A stretch of DNA of 64,000 bases from the NCBI RefSeq assembly GCF_008727925.1, contig NZ_VTWT01000004.1, positions 340,235-404,234 of the forward strand, given 5' to 3'. The notes under the pieces are model-generated. The model searched no databases. It saw only the letters and a list, made by a program, of their open reading frames with translations, and had not been told where the DNA came from. Below, piece by piece: positions 9,704-19,700 of the stretch. This stretch comes from Adhaeribacter soli (lineage in GTDB: Bacteria; Bacteroidota; Bacteroidia; Cytophagales; Hymenobacteraceae). The number at the start of each line of letters is the position of its first letter. Positions within the stretch are counted from its first letter, which is position 1. The position numbers and the translations under genes are program-made.

Positions 9704-10435
9704 TTATGCCAAAGGATCTGAAAATGCCAGTTCTTTTTCCCGGAATTCCTGTTCCAGAGTAGCTGCCAGGGTAAGAGTAGCTTCAGTATTTTGCAGGCGG
9801 AGGTTCTGGATCGTTTGCCGTTTCAGTTCTTTTTCCCGATCCCAAAGTTCTTTTTCCGAAACCATGTTTGCCGCGCTTTCTGAATGCTGAAAAACAGACC
9901 GGAGCCAGTCGTTTACTTCGCAATCTATTACCAGGTGAATCCGGTCTGTCTGGCCTTTATTGCTTAGCCGGTGGGGGAGGTTGGCATTTATGTACCAGCA
10001 TTCGCCTTCCTGCATTTTCAGCAAATGGTTGTCGAGGTAAAACGCTACCTTCGGGTTGGTAAAAACCGGAATGTGCAACCGCGCTTCCCCATTCTCGAAA
10101 GCCAGTTCCAGGTCGCGATGTTCTTTTATAACCGCCCCACTTTTCAGATTCAGCAACCGGACCGATCTTTTTTCGCAAGCCAGGGAGTTCAGGAATCGTT
10201 CTATCTCCGGGCACTGGGCCAGTATTTCCGTATTGGCAAAATCCCCATGTTGTACCTGGTCGGCAAAGGCTTGCTGGCTGTTTCCGTTCAGCCCCCGGAG
10301 CACTAATACGTCCCAGCTGCCTTCGTAATCGTGGCGGTTGTAATGCGGTAGCCACTGGTTGTTTAAAAGCAAATTCACTTCTTTTTGTATCTCCCGGATA
10401 TTGGCAGTTAGGGGCAGTCGGGCAAAACGGATCAT
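9704..10435 (-). CDS. Aspartyl/asparaginyl beta-hydroxylase-like Fe(II)/2-oxoglutarate enzyme
   Basis: The protein has 243 residues. The facial metal triad can be read as His106-x-Asp108 (KEHRDLEL) and His155 (NLPHRLSN). Arg165 and His167 follow in DRIHLVIDCE, the region that binds 2-oxoglutarate in this family. Such enzymes hydroxylate Asp, Asn or other residues in proteins, or small molecules. The last ~60 residues are helical and charged (KELWDREKELKRQTIQNL) and lie outside the catalytic domain. There is no signal peptide, so it should act in the cytoplasm. It is convergent with the sulfotransferase and divergent from the tail-collar pair. The substrate is unknown. Confidence 0.85.
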   Translation of the reverse strand: MIRFARLPLTANIREIQKEVNLLLNNQWLPHYNRHDYEGSWDVLVLRGLNGNSQQAFADQVQHGDFANTEILAQCPEIERFLNSLACEKRSVRLLNLKSGAVIKEHRDLELAFENGEARLHIPVFTNPKVAFYLDNHLLKMQEGECWYINANLPHRLSNKGQTDRIHLVIDCEVNDWLRSVFQHSESAANMVSEKELWDREKELKRQTIQNLRLQNTEATLTLAATLEQEFREKELAFSDPLA

Positions 10436-11155
10436 AAGGGTGCTGTTTAAGATTTACTTTCAGAATAAATTTCAGGTAAAATATTAGGCTTTCAGGCGAT
10501 AAAAGTCCGGGCATTCTGGGAGCAAGTTTAAAATTCATCCTTTGCGCTGCAAATTTCCATTACCGGAACCTGCGTTCGTCTTTTTGGAGCACCATAGCCC
10601 TGCTATGCTGCTCCAAAAAGCCTTCTTCAGAACCCGGTACTGAAAATTTTCGCTTGCAAAAATGAAATTTAAACATGCTCTGAATTAAAAATAAACCGGA
10701 TTCTTTCCGCTCCGCTTAATTGGCAAAACTGGCTTGTTGCGGAATCAATAATAAGAATTACAGCGCAATGGATTACGAAAATATTCAAAGAACTGGAATA
10801 AAAAATTAGAAACGACTTCTGCTGCAACCAGGGAAGGTTTCTGGTTAGGTACGTGGTAATTTTATTATAAAACTTAGAAAATTATTTGTTTTCTATATAA
10901 ATGCATTACTATATTGCTTGCAAATAACACATTCGTATGAAAATGCGTCCTGTATGCTGAGGGTTTATCGCTTTAAATATAAGCGTATTATAGGTTTTTG
11001 AAGGGTTAGGTACGTTGTGCGTGTTATTCCGGGATTAAATTTCAGGAGTTGGGATAACAATTTAGAATATTCCGGCTCTGAATTAAGCCTTCTGTTCGGA
11101 GTCACCTTTTATAACTTAAATAACCGTTTTAAACCCTTTAAAAAATCAAAAAACG
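10436..11155. other. 720-bp divergent intergenic region upstream of the tail-collar genes
   Basis: The region lies between the minus-strand hydroxylase and the plus-strand collar pair. It contains the 161-bp palindromic element at 10520-10680, followed by ~470 bp of AT-rich sequence without a credible reading frame. Promoters for both flanking genes must lie here, but I could not fix a clear -33/-7 pair. Confidence 0.5.
10520..10680 (+). repeat. 161-bp palindromic MITE-like element, copy C
   Basis: The two ends are inverted repeats of about 47 bp (GAGCAWGTTTAAAWTTCAT... to ...TACCGG). The middle forms a second hairpin (CTTTTTGGAGCA...TGCTCCAAAAAG), so the whole element can fold into one long stem. 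The reverse complement matches 22361-22521 over its full length at about 90% by eye. No coding capacity and no certain target-site duplication. Confidence 0.75.
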
Positions 11156-11701
11156 ATGGATGAGTACTTAGCCATGATCAAAATTTTTGCCGGCAATTTT
11201 GCCCCGCGCGGGTATATGTTATGCCAGGGGCAGCTTTTAAACATTTCCTCCAATTCTGCCTTGTATTCTTTACTGGGCACTGTCTACGGCGGCAACGGCA
11301 CCACCACCTTCGGTTTACCCGATCTCCGCGGCCGCATACCCGTAGGCACCGGACAGGGAGCCGGAATTCACAACGTTATCCTGGGCGAGGTGAATGGCGC
11401 CGAATACGTAACCATTACCCAGGCCCAGATGCCGGCTCATAACCACCCGGCCCAGGTATCGGTAGCGCCACCGGTAAATGCCGACAGCGCCAACACCGAA
11501 ACCCCGGAAGGCACTTACATGGCCATCTCCAATTCGCAGATCTACACCGATACTCCTGGTCAGGGACAAGTAGGAGGCTCATTTCCGGCACAGGCTACCA
11601 TCGGAATAGCGGGGGGAAGCCAACCTTTGCCGATCCGCAACCCTTACCTGGGTATGAACTACATTATCTGCACCATGGGGCTTTATCCTTCCCGCAATTA
11701 A
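11156..11701 (+). CDS. Phage tail-collar-domain protein (MdpB-like), paralogue 1
   Basis: The 181-residue protein is built around a tail-collar (PF07484-type) module. It starts MDEYLAMIKIFAGNFAPRGY, then has CQGQLL, TFGLPDLRGRIPVGTG near the middle, and ends in IRNPYLGMNYIIC. Homologues are collar or receptor-tip pieces of phage tail fibres. Many bacteria also carry free-standing copies (microcystin-related MdpB family) outside prophages, with no established role. No phage genes occur around it and it has no signal peptide. The next gene is a same-length paralogue 32 bp downstream, so they probably form one operon. The gap carries a leftover of a collar-gene end at 11705-11717. Confidence 0.88.
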   Translation: MDEYLAMIKIFAGNFAPRGYMLCQGQLLNISSNSALYSLLGTVYGGNGTTTFGLPDLRGRIPVGTGQGAGIHNVILGEVNGAEYVTITQAQMPAHNHPAQVSVAPPVNADSANTETPEGTYMAISNSQIYTDTPGQGQVGGSFPAQATIGIAGGSQPLPIRNPYLGMNYIICTMGLYPSRN

Positions 11702-11733
11702 TACTTCCCGGAATTAAATAAGATAAGAATACC

Positions 11734-12279
11734 ATGGATGAATATTTAGCAATAATTAAAATGTTTGCCGGGAATTTCGCACCCCGGGGATTTGCCTTTT
11801 GCCAGGGACAAATCATTAGTATAAACAGCAACATGGCGCTGTTTTCTTTGCTGGGTACTGTATACGGCGGAGATGGGGTAAATACGTTTGGTTTGCCTGA
11901 CCTTCGGGGACGCATTCCGGTGGGCACCGGGCAGGGGCCGGGCATGCATTTAATTCAACTTGGCGAGATGGCTGGTACCGAATACGTAACCATTCTGCCT
12001 TCTCAGATGCCAATGCATACCCACCCGGCTCAGGTTTCGGTTCAGCCGCCGGTAAATGCCGATAGCGCCAACACCGAAACCCCGGAAGGCACCTTCATGG
12101 CTATCTCCAATTCCCAGATCTATACCGATACGCCCGGCTCCGGTCAGGTCGGCGGCGCTTTTCCGGCGAAGGTTACTATTGGCGTGGCCGGGGGAAGCCA
12201 ACCTTTGCCGATCCGAAACCCATACTTGGGAATGAACTATGTAATTTGTACGGAGGGCGTATATCCTTCCCGGAATTAA
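11734..12279 (+). CDS. Phage tail-collar-domain protein (MdpB-like), paralogue 2
   Basis: This has exactly the same length (181 residues) as paralogue 1 and is about three-quarters identical by eye. The most conserved blocks are FGLPDLRGRIPVGTGQG, PPVNADSANTETPEGT and GGSQPLPIRNPYLGMNY. Differences cluster in residues 18-32 and 70-95. The stretch NADSANTETPEG is nearly invariant even at DNA level, which suggests recent duplication or gene conversion. The gene is followed directly by a strong terminator hairpin that would end the collar operon. Its function outside a phage tail is unknown; self-assembly into a trimeric fibre tip is the structural expectation for the fold. Confidence 0.88.
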   Translation: MDEYLAIIKMFAGNFAPRGFAFCQGQIISINSNMALFSLLGTVYGGDGVNTFGLPDLRGRIPVGTGQGPGMHLIQLGEMAGTEYVTILPSQMPMHTHPAQVSVQPPVNADSANTETPEGTFMAISNSQIYTDTPGSGQVGGAFPAKVTIGVAGGSQPLPIRNPYLGMNYVICTEGVYPSRN

Positions 12280-12296
12280 TTTTTTTTACAAGTGTA

Positions 12297-12332
12297 CAGG
12301 CTTACTTTTTAAAGTAAGCCTGTTTTGTTTTT
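12297..12332 (+). terminator. Strong intrinsic terminator after the collar pair, six bases before the next start codon
   Basis: A 12-bp perfect stem (CAGGCTTACTTT/AAAGTAAGCCTG) is followed by TTTTGTTTTT. It ends only six bases before the ATG at 12339, leaving no room for a promoter in between. Expression of the next gene would therefore depend on readthrough or on a promoter upstream of the hairpin. Confidence 0.85.
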
Positions 12333-12338
12333 ACAGCT

Positions 12339-13499
12339 ATGCATGAAATAAAAATAGGCGTATTGCTTTGCCGGTCAACCCTTTACCCCACCATTTCTGC
12401 CGATATTTTTACCGGAATAAAAGCGGGGCTTAAACAGTTCGGTTTGGGCAATGCAAAAGTGATAATGGAAAATGTAGGTTTTGGCGGGGTCGAAGATGAA
12501 GTGTATGCCAAAGCCGAAAAACTGGTGCTGCAGGAAGAAGTACAACTGCTGATCGCATTTCTCGACCATTTTGCCGCCGTTAAGCTCGATTCGCTGGTCA
12601 ATAATTCAGGTTGCCTGCTGCTCGTACTGGACCCCGGTGGCAACGTTCCGGTAGAGAGCCAGGCTGCTGCCAATCGTTTTACGCTTTCCCTGCAGGCAGC
12701 GCTCGGCAGCCGCATCAGCGGAAAAATGGCAGCCGGCAATAATAACCCGAAAAGTATTTTTGCCACTTCCTTTTATGAAGGCGGTTACCTGGGCTGCTAC
12801 GCCTTTGTCCGGGGGCTGGAAAAAAGTGGCGGGTCGGTTTGCTACAACGACGTTATTCCTTTCCGGTTCGAAAACTATAATCCCCAACTAATCAGGCAGG
12901 CTATTGAGCAGCAGCAACCTTTTTCCGTTCTGGCTCAGTTTAGCGCCGAGGCCGGCGGTATTTTCCTGAAGGAATTTGCCGCCCTGGAAGCCCATCAGAA
13001 AACCAGATTATTCGTTTCGCCCTTTTTACTCGAAGAAAGCTGGCTGGCTACCCAACCGTTTTTGTTCGAAAATATAGAAGGCTGCACGGTTTGGTCAGAA
13101 GAACTCGACCTGCCCGAAAACAAGCTGTTTCTGGAAACCATGCAGCAGGCCGGCAAGAAAGGCAATATCTTTTCCCTGTTGGGTTGGGAAGCCGGCCAGT
13201 TCTGTTCGCGTGTGACAGAAATTAACGGCGATGCCGGCAACTGGCAGCCGGAAGCTTTAGAAAAATTAAGCCGGTTAACCTTTAACTCGCCCCGTGGCCC
13301 CCTAACTCCGCATCCGGAATCGCATTATTTTATCAGCCCTATGTACCGGGCAAAGGTGGTTGCAGCCAGCCAAACCAATACCTGTAAGCTGGAGGTGCTG
13401 GGCGAAGTGGAAAATATAGGGCAGGAATGGCAAGAATTTCTGGCAGACCTGCCGGAGTCTACCTTCTCCCGCTGGACCAATACTTATTTATGTTTGTAA
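12339..13499 (+). CDS. Periplasmic-binding-fold (LivJ/type I-like) protein without signal peptide
   Basis: The 386-residue protein starts directly with the first strand of a type I periplasmic-binding fold (MHEIKIGVLLCRSTLYP, then ADIFTGIKAGL). It shows the usual alternation of Rossmann-like strands and helices (LLIAFLDHFAAV, LLLVLDPGG, SIFATSFYEGGYLGCYAF). It resembles ABC-transporter solute-binding proteins of the branched-chain amino-acid/urea type. No export signal or lipobox precedes the fold, and no transporter permease or ATPase is nearby. It may be a cytoplasmic sensor or an enzyme-like relic; the ligand is unknown. It lies just downstream of the collar pair but behind a terminator. 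Confidence 0.7.
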   Translation: MHEIKIGVLLCRSTLYPTISADIFTGIKAGLKQFGLGNAKVIMENVGFGGVEDEVYAKAEKLVLQEEVQLLIAFLDHFAAVKLDSLVNNSGCLLLVLDPGGNVPVESQAAANRFTLSLQAALGSRISGKMAAGNNNPKSIFATSFYEGGYLGCYAFVRGLEKSGGSVCYNDVIPFRFENYNPQLIRQAIEQQQPFSVLAQFSAEAGGIFLKEFAALEAHQKTRLFVSPFLLEESWLATQPFLFENIEGCTVWSEELDLPENKLFLETMQQAGKKGNIFSLLGWEAGQFCSRVTEINGDAGNWQPEALEKLSRLTFNSPRGPLTPHPESHYFISPMYRAKVVAASQTNTCKLEVLGEVENIGQEWQEFLADLPESTFSRWTNTYLCL

Positions 13500-13758
13500 C
13501 TTGTGATGTTGTAACATCAATTTATTAATTTAGCGCTTGCTTCTTCGGACTCTTTGGTTTTCTCATTCCGGATTTAGCAGGGCAGTTCATATTTAAATCA
13601 CCTTTGCCAAAAGTACGCCTATAACGGTGCGGGAAGAACCTGAAAACCAAGAAAGTACCTGGTAGCTTGTTTTGTTTTAATTAATTGAATAAGGTTCAGG
13701 CTTTCTCCAAACTAAAGATTTAAAATAAATTCATTTATCCTTTAAACCCAAAAAATAT

Positions 13759-16700
13759 ATGATGAAACTCTACTCACCCAAATTATCAGAAAGGAGTTGG
13801 AGGCGCTTGCTTGTAGTGGCAATGCTTTGGCTGCTCGGTTTCGGTTACCAGGTAAAGGCACAGACTACCCTGGCAACCGGCGATATTTCCATTGTCGGCT
13901 GGAACTCCAACACCACCGATCAGATCGCCTTTGTTCCCTGGGTATCGCTGGCTCCCAATACCGTTATCCGTTTCACCGATAATGGCTGGAATTCCGGAGC
14001 ATCTGCTACCCAGGCAGGTAATAGCCGGAATTTAGAGCAGGTTGCCATGTGGGTAAATACCTCGGGCAGCACCATTGCTGCCGGCACAGTTATCATTATT
14101 GAACCGGTTTACCTGAACGGCGGCTATTATGCGAGCATGGGTACTGTTTCGGTATTCAATAACGGGGGAGGCACAACCTCTTCTATGGCACTTACCAATA
14201 TCGGAGACCAGCTTACTGCTTATCAAACCGCTAATCCTGCCGATCAAACCTTAAGCTCCACGGGCTTTTCCCCAACTAACACAAGTCCGGCTACTTTTAG
14301 CGGAACGGTACTATATGCCCTTTCCTGGCCAAACGGCTGGCTTACTTCCGGATCTTCCGGTTCCCAGACTTCTTACCTGCCATCTGATTTAACTAGCTAT
14401 AATATTGCATTTACCGGCGGGTCTGCCGCGGTTCAGGGGGGGAGATATTCCGGGTCAACTTCCGGGCTTTCCATTTCCCAATACAAAGCAGCGGTAAATA
14501 ATCCAGCCAACTGGACGGTGAGTAACACTTCCGTAGCTCTTAATAGCTCTTCCGTTCCTGATTTTCAGACTGCCCCACCTGCACCGGCCATTACGGGACA
14601 TCCTGGCAACAGAACTCGGTGCGCGGGCGGGAATGCTACCTTTTCGGTAACGGCCACCAATGCCACTTCTTATCAATGGCAGGTAAATACCGGCTCAGGC
14701 TTTACAAACGTAGCAAATGCTGGCGTTTACAGCGGTGCTACCTCTTCAACCCTTACTATTACTGCTGTAACCGGCGCTATGAACGGATACCAGTACCGGG
14801 TGGTAGTTTCCGGTGCCACCGCACCTGCAGCCACTTCGAATACGGCTACGTTAACGGTTTCTAATATTGTTGTGTCTTCAGCCTACGTAAATGTGAGTTG
14901 TAATGGGGGAAGTAATGGCGCTGCCGCCGTTTCGGTTTCCGGAGGTATAACGCCCTATACGTATTCCTGGTCGCCAAGGGGAGGAACAAGCTCAACTGCA
15001 ACTGGTTTATCGGCCGGAACCTATACCGTTACCATAACCGATGATATTGGCTGTACTGCTACCCGCACTTTCAATATCACCCAACCTGCTGCTCCCGTTT
15101 CCGGAACAACCGTAGTTACTAATGTTTCCTGCAATGGCGGAAACACCGGCGCTATAAACTTAACGCCAACCGGTGGCACATCACCGTACACTTATAACTG
15201 GGGTGGTGGCATTACTACGGAAGACCGCTCCAACTTAACTGCCGGCACTTATACCGTAACCATTACAGATGCGAATAGCTGTACTGGTACGATTACTGCT
15301 ACGGTCAACCAACCAGCCTCTCCGGTGTCTGGTGTAGGAGTTGTAACCAATGTGTCGTGTAATGGCGGATCTAACGGTACTATAGATCTTACACCAAGTG
15401 GCGGCACTGCTCCCTATACTTATTACTGGGCGGGCGGAATAACCACCCAGGATAGAACAGGCTTAACTGCCGGAAATTATTCAGTTGTAATTACCGATGT
15501 TAACGGTTGTACATCCACCCAAAGTTACTTCGTAAATCAGCCTAGTGGGATAACTGCCACTACCACGGCTACGGATGCAACCTGCAGCAGCGCTGCCAAT
15601 GGTTCGGCTACCGTAACGGCATCCGGGGGTACAAGCCCTTACACCTATAGCTGGGCGCCTTCAGGAGGCACCGGGGCAACGGCCAGCAATTTAGCTCCCG
15701 GTACCTATACCGTTACAGTAATCGATGCGAATAACTGTACAAAACAAGCTACGGCAACGGTAACTGCACCTGCTGCTCCCGGTAATCCTGCTGTATTTGG
15801 AAACGGAACCTGGAATGTGTACGCCTGGAATGCCGGGGGGGGGGCCAATACCGGTGCTTCATGGTCTCAGAATTACGCTGGTTTCTATACCGATACTACC
15901 CTGAACATGAATACCGTGCCAATTTGGAATACTCTTACTTCCCCTTCCGATGCGCCCGGATACCAGGGCTGTGTCGTAGCGGCAGATAATCATTCCTGGA
16001 GCGCGAAGCGTACCGGTTTTACCTGTGGCTATTATATCATCAGTATTCCGGCCCACGACGACCATGCTGAATTGTTAATTAACGGTAGTATGGTTTGGCA
16101 ACATATTGGCTGCTGCGATTCGCACACCAACGTTTGGCAGGGTTACTTGTCGCCTACGAGCCAGGTTGAATTCAGGGTTACCGAAGGCGGCGGCAATTCT
16201 TACGGAGAGATTACTTTTGCCCGGGTAAAACCTACCATTTCTGGCCTTACCACTATTTGCGGAGGAAGCCCGGTAAACCTTGCGGCCACGCCGGCCACCG
16301 GAAGTACTTATTTGTGGTCTACCGGTGCAACCACACAAAGTATTAACGTTACAACCCCCGGAACTTATTCGGTTACCATTAGCGGTGCAGGCTGTTCTTC
16401 TACCGTTAGTACTACGGTAACAGAAGTAGTTGCTACTGCCGCCGGCGCAACCATTTGTGCCGGAGATACCGCAACACTTACAGCCAGCGGGGCAGATGTC
16501 TATAACTGGTATAATGCGGCTTCAGGCGGCACTTTATTGAAAACCGGCGCTTCTTTTACTACGCCGGTTTTAACGAACACCACCACTTATTATTTACAGG
16601 GAGTAAAAACACAAACGAAATCGCTGAGTACCATTAATACCGGTGGTAATAATCAGAATGGGGTAATGTTTCAGGTAGCTGCCCACAAGAGCCTGACTAT

Positions 16701-19700
16701 TAATGGCTTTACCATTACCCCGACAAGTGTGGGCAGTACCATTCCTTTAAGATTCTATTATAAAACAGGCACTTACAGTGGATTTCAGAATAATGCCTCC
16801 GCCTGGACCCTGCATGCAACTACCAGTGTAGTGAACGCCGGATCACAAATTTTTGTGCCGGTTCCCGAACTGGCCTTACAACAAGGTCAGCAATACGCTT
16901 TTTACATAACTACTACAGACGGAACCAATATAAGCTATACCAATGGGGATAATACCTTTACCGATGGTAACCTGACCATCACTACCGGTACCGGAAATAT
17001 GTATCCTTTCAGTACCGTATATTCTCCGCGTACCTGGAATGGTTCTCTCTCTTATATGTTGCCAACTTGCGAAGGCCCGCGTAAACCGGTAACCGTTACG
17101 GTTAACCCGGCAGCAACCCTTACCATTAATGCTGCAAATGTAACCTGCCATGGTGCTGCCAATGGTACGGCAACTGTTTCTGCTTCCGGCGGCACTGCCC
17201 CGTATACTTATTTGTGGAGCAATGGTGCTACCACCGCTACGATCTCCAATCTGGCTCCCGGAACGTATACGGTAACCTCAACCGATGCGAAAGGATGCCG
17301 TTCCACGAATACGGTTACCATTACGGAGCCTGCCTCTGTTTTGGCCGCAAATGTTACCGGTACAAATGCTACCTGCAACGGCAGTGCGACCGGTACGGCT
17401 TCCGTATCTGCAAACGGCGGTACGGCACCCTATAGTTATTCCTGGTCTCCTGCAGGAGGGACGGCAGCAACTGCTTCCGGACTGACGGCTGGTACCTATA
17501 CGGTAACCATTACGGATGCCAGGGGCTGCACTATAACCAGGAGTTTAACGATCGGTCAGCCTGCTGCAATTGCCGGCTCCACAGTTGTTACCAATGTTTC
17601 CTGCTTTGGAGGTTCCAATGGTTCCATAAATCTAACGCCTTCTGGCGGTTCAGGGCCTTACACCTTTAATTGGGGCGGAGGCGTTACTACCGAAGATCGC
17701 ACAGGCCTTTTGGCTGGTAATTATTCCGTAACCATTACAGATGCGAATGGATGTACCGGCACGGTAACGGCTACAGTCGGACAACCAGCATCCCCGGTAT
17801 CCGGAACCACGGTTATAACCAATGTAGCGTGTAACGGCGGTAATACCGGTGCCATCAATCTTACTCCAACCGGTGGTACTGGTTCATATACATTTTTATG
17901 GAACGATGGAAGAACTACTGAAGACCGCACTGGATTAGTTGCCGGTACTTATTCGGTAACTATTACGGATGCCAATAGTTGCACCAGTACCGTAACGACT
18001 ACGGTTGGCCAGCCAGCTTCGCCGGTTTCCGGTACTACGGTTGTAACCAACGTGGCGTGTAACGGCGGAACTAATGGCGCGATTAATTTAACCCCTAACG
18101 GCGGCACGGCTCCATATACATTTAACTGGGGTAATGGCATTACCACCGAAGACAGAACCGGTCTAGCCGCTGGTACTTATACGGTTGTAATTACTGATCT
18201 TAACGGTTGCACCGCTAGTATTTCTGCTGCTGTTGGCCAACCAGCCACGGCAATAGGCGGAAGTACAGTAGTATCGCATGTAAGCTGCTTTGGTGGCTCC
18301 AATGGAACCATTGATCTAACGCCATCAGGCGGTACGGCGCCATATACTTACAACTGGAGCGGCGGTATTACAACGCAGGACAGAACGGGTTTATCAGCCG
18401 GAACTTATACCGTTGTAATTACCGATGCGAATGGTTGTACCGGTACTGTAACGGCTTCGGTTAACCAGCCGAGTGCACCTGTTTCCGGAACTACGGTAGT
18501 TACGAACGTAAGCAGCTTCGGCGGCAGCAACGGAGCTATTAATTTAACGCCTTCCGGCGGTACTGCACCTTACACCTATAACTGGGGTGGCGGTATTACA
18601 ACGCAGGACAGAACAGGATTAATTGCGGGAACATATACTGTAACTATTACCGACGATAATGGCTGTACCGGAACGGTAATGGCTACTGTCACGCAGCCTG
18701 CACCTTCTTCCAACGCAAATCTGGCCAACCTGACGCTGAGTTCAGGAACCCTGAATCCGGTTTTTGCAGCAAATACGACTTCTTATACCGCTTCGGTTAA
18801 CAGTTCCACTACCTCCGTTGTACTCACTGCAACTATTGCTGACCCTGCTGCGACGCTTAAAATAAATAATACCGCAGCAACCAGCGGAAGCGGACGGAGC
18901 ATAACTTTAGCATCAGGCAGTAATTTAATTACCGTGGAAGTGACTGCTCAGAACGGAAGTATCAAAACCTACACGGTAAATGTTACCCAAATGACACCTA
19001 CCGGCCCGATTTCCTGGACAGGTACTACTTCCACCGATTGGAACACGGCTTCTAACTGGAGCAGCAACAGCGTTCCTGCTTCAACGAGCGATGTGGTAAT
19101 TCCATCCGGAGTTTCCCGCTACCCGGTTATCTCTTCCGGCACTTCTCTGGCCAAAGACCTGACAATTGCTTCGGGAGCAAGCTTAACGGTTAACGGCGGC
19201 ACGCTTGAGGTAAAAGAAGACTTCACGAACAACGGCAGCTTCACTGCTACGGGCGGCTCCGCTATTTTCTCCGGTTCAGTCGTGCAGGTGATTGGAGGAG
19301 CGAACCCTTCTGCTTTCCATGACCTTACCATCAGTGCTGCCGGTGCCAGTTTAGCCGGTCCTGTTTCTGTTCAGCGGGTGCTTACGCTGAATGGTAACCT
19401 GAACACGAATGGCAATACTTTCACTTTGCTTTCAAATGCTTCAGGTACAGCCATGGTAGTAAATGCTGGCGGCGTAGTAAACGGCACCGCTAAAGTGCAG
19501 CGTTACATCAACCCTGCCCTGAATGCAGCAGCAGGTTACCGCCACTTTGCTTCTCCGGTGACTGCTACTACGGTAAGTGACTTTGCTACTGCAGGCTTTA
19601 CACCGGTAGTGAACCCGGCCTATAATACAGCTGCTAAACCAGGAACGGTTCGTCCTTTCCCAACCGTGTTCCAGTATAACCAGAGCCGCTTAACCAACGA

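Noticed and set aside
11156..12279. Prophage or tailocin remnant
   Set aside because: Only free-standing collar-type proteins occur. No baseplate, sheath, tape-measure, lysis, capsid or integrase genes are nearby, and such MdpB-like genes are common outside phages.
13503..13518. Small palindrome TGATGTTGTAACATCA after the binding-fold gene
   Set aside because: A 7-bp stem with a two-base loop and no T tract; too weak to call a terminator, and unmatched elsewhere as an operator.
14876..18708. CRISPR-like or satellite array
   Set aside because: The ~225-bp periodicity is coding (SprB protein repeats), the units are diverged at DNA level, and there are no short repeats with unique spacers.
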